From the NCBI GenBank assembly GCA_040219935.1, contig JAVJUA010000063.1, forward strand, positions 248,001 through 312,000: a stretch of 64,000 nucleotides of DNA, given 5' to 3'. The position numbers and the translations under genes were made by a program. Source of the DNA: UBA7803 sp040219935. GTDB taxonomy: Bacteria > Pseudomonadota > Gammaproteobacteria > Pseudomonadales > Azotimanducaceae. Positions 63,482-64,000 of the stretch are shown here, piece after piece (the first letter of the stretch is position 1; the number at the start of each line of letters is the position of its first letter). Under the pieces are notes generated by a model. The model searched no databases. It was not told where the DNA came from and saw only the letters and a program-made list of their open reading frames with translations.

Positions 63482-64000
63482 ATGAAGGTGCTGAGAACGC
63501 CGGAATCCCGATTCGAGAACCTGGTGGGGTACCCGTTCGCCCCGCACTACGTGGAGGTGCCCGACGGCGCGGGCGGCACGCTGCGCATGCACTACCTCGA
63601 CGAGGGTGACGGCGAGATCGTTCTCGCCCTGCACGGGCAACCCACCTGGTCGTACCTGTACCGGAAGATGATCCCGCCGCTGACGGCGGCCGGGTACCGG
63701 GTCATCGCCCCCGACCTGATCGGCTTCGGCAAGTCCGACAAGCCCGTCGATCGCAGCGCCTATACGTATGCCAACCACGTGCTGTGGGTGAAGGGCCTGA
63801 TCGAGGCGCTCGATCTCTCCGCCATGACCCTGTTCGGTCAGGACTGGGGCGGGCTGATCGGGCTGCGCGTGGTGGCCGAAAACCCGGACCGCTTCGCGCG
63901 TGTGGTTGCCGCCAACACCGGCCTGCCGGATGCCAGGGAGATCCCGGACGAGGAGGCGCCCAGGCTGCACGCGCTGCTGGACGACACGCCCGCGCTGCCG
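63482..64000 (+). CDS. Haloalkane dehalogenase (DhmA-like), 5' part
   Basis: The reading frame runs off the window end after 173 residues. The start RTPESRFENLVGYPF...PHYVEV, HGQPTWSYLYRKM, APDLIGFGKSDKP and the nucleophile Asp 121 with halide-binding Trp 122 in GQDWGGLIGLR closely follow subfamily-I dehalogenases such as mycobacterial DhmA. The catalytic His and acid lie beyond the window. AAGGAG precedes the ATG. Its own promoter with a palindrome lies upstream. This is the second such enzyme in the window. Confidence 0.88.
   Translation, partial: MKVLRTPESRFENLVGYPFAPHYVEVPDGAGGTLRMHYLDEGDGEIVLALHGQPTWSYLYRKMIPPLTAAGYRVIAPDLIGFGKSDKPVDRSAYTYANHVLWVKGLIEALDLSAMTLFGQDWGGLIGLRVVAENPDRFARVVAANTGLPDAREIPDEEAPRLHALLDDTPALP

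Overview
The window is GC-rich, densely coding bacterial DNA with no rRNA, tRNA, CRISPR array, insertion sequence or phage block that I could recognise. Several things point to a Gammaproteobacterium with an oligotrophic or xenobiotic-degrading lifestyle: the divergent rpiA/ilvA pair, tex next to a tiny zinc-ribbon-like protein, a DUF2058 (YaiL-like) gene, a DUF6746 gene, TonB-dependent receptors, and outer-membrane/periplasmic export signals. The exact order cannot be fixed from this sequence. Frequent ECF-sigma and Ser/Thr-kinase-TPR genes recall the Steroidobacterales, Nevskiales or Xanthomonadales side of the class, but that is inference.

Layout. 1-1.2 kb: sulfotransferase and a decayed membrane-protein gene. 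1.3-5.6 kb: iron block with a strong Fur box, a siderophore-type TonB receptor, a PepSY membrane protein and two small companions. 5.7-8.6 kb: amidase, a toxin-antitoxin relic whose PIN toxin is cut to 24 residues, and an SDR dehydrogenase. 8.8-11.7 kb: four consecutive exported proteins of unknown function. 11.7-17.6 kb (minus strand): secreted protein, lipoprotein, membrane Ser/Thr kinase with TPRs, then an ECF-like sigma factor, which looks like one signalling unit. 17.7-21.7 kb: hydrolase, 5'-3' exonuclease, metallo-hydrolase and two uncharacterised envelope proteins. 21.9-25.5 kb: an unusual fusion of an OmpR-type DNA-binding domain to a Ser/Thr kinase and TPRs, translationally coupled to a haloalkane-dehalogenase-like enzyme.

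25.5-32.4 kb: alcohol dehydrogenase, LysR regulator overlapping a voltage-gated K+ channel, exported nuclease, an Xre/RES toxin-antitoxin pair with a tandem 17-bp repeat in its promoter, HCCA-isomerase-like protein and BCCT transporter. 32.4-40.2 kb: a second TonB receptor with a clear terminator, a proline-rich exported protein, amidohydrolase, SDR, metallophosphoesterase and a DUF2855 protein. 40.4-45.5 kb: intact VapBC pair, single-chain biotin-dependent acyl-CoA carboxylase, hydrolase. 45.5-55.7 kb: pyruvate kinase, two luciferase-like (LLM) oxidoreductases, glutaredoxin-MauE fusion, VOC protein, AIM24 protein, MDR reductase, dienelactone-hydrolase-like protein, an Rv2061-like PPOX enzyme and small membrane proteins. 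55.8-64 kb: tex, TetR with a perfect palindromic operator, rpiA, ilvA, aldose epimerase, glycosyltransferase, peptide deformylase and the start of a second haloalkane dehalogenase, cut by the window end.

The catabolic theme is consistent: two dehalogenases, several alpha/beta hydrolases, SDR/MDR oxidoreductases, amidohydrolase, HCCA-isomerase-like protein, LLM/PPOX flavin or F420 enzymes and an acyl-CoA carboxylase. The parts that look least described are the wHTH-kinase-TPR fusion coupled to a dehalogenase, the kinase/sigma/secreted-protein unit at 11.7-17.6 kb, the four-gene exported operon beside it, and the RES toxin whose expected glutamate is replaced by asparagine.
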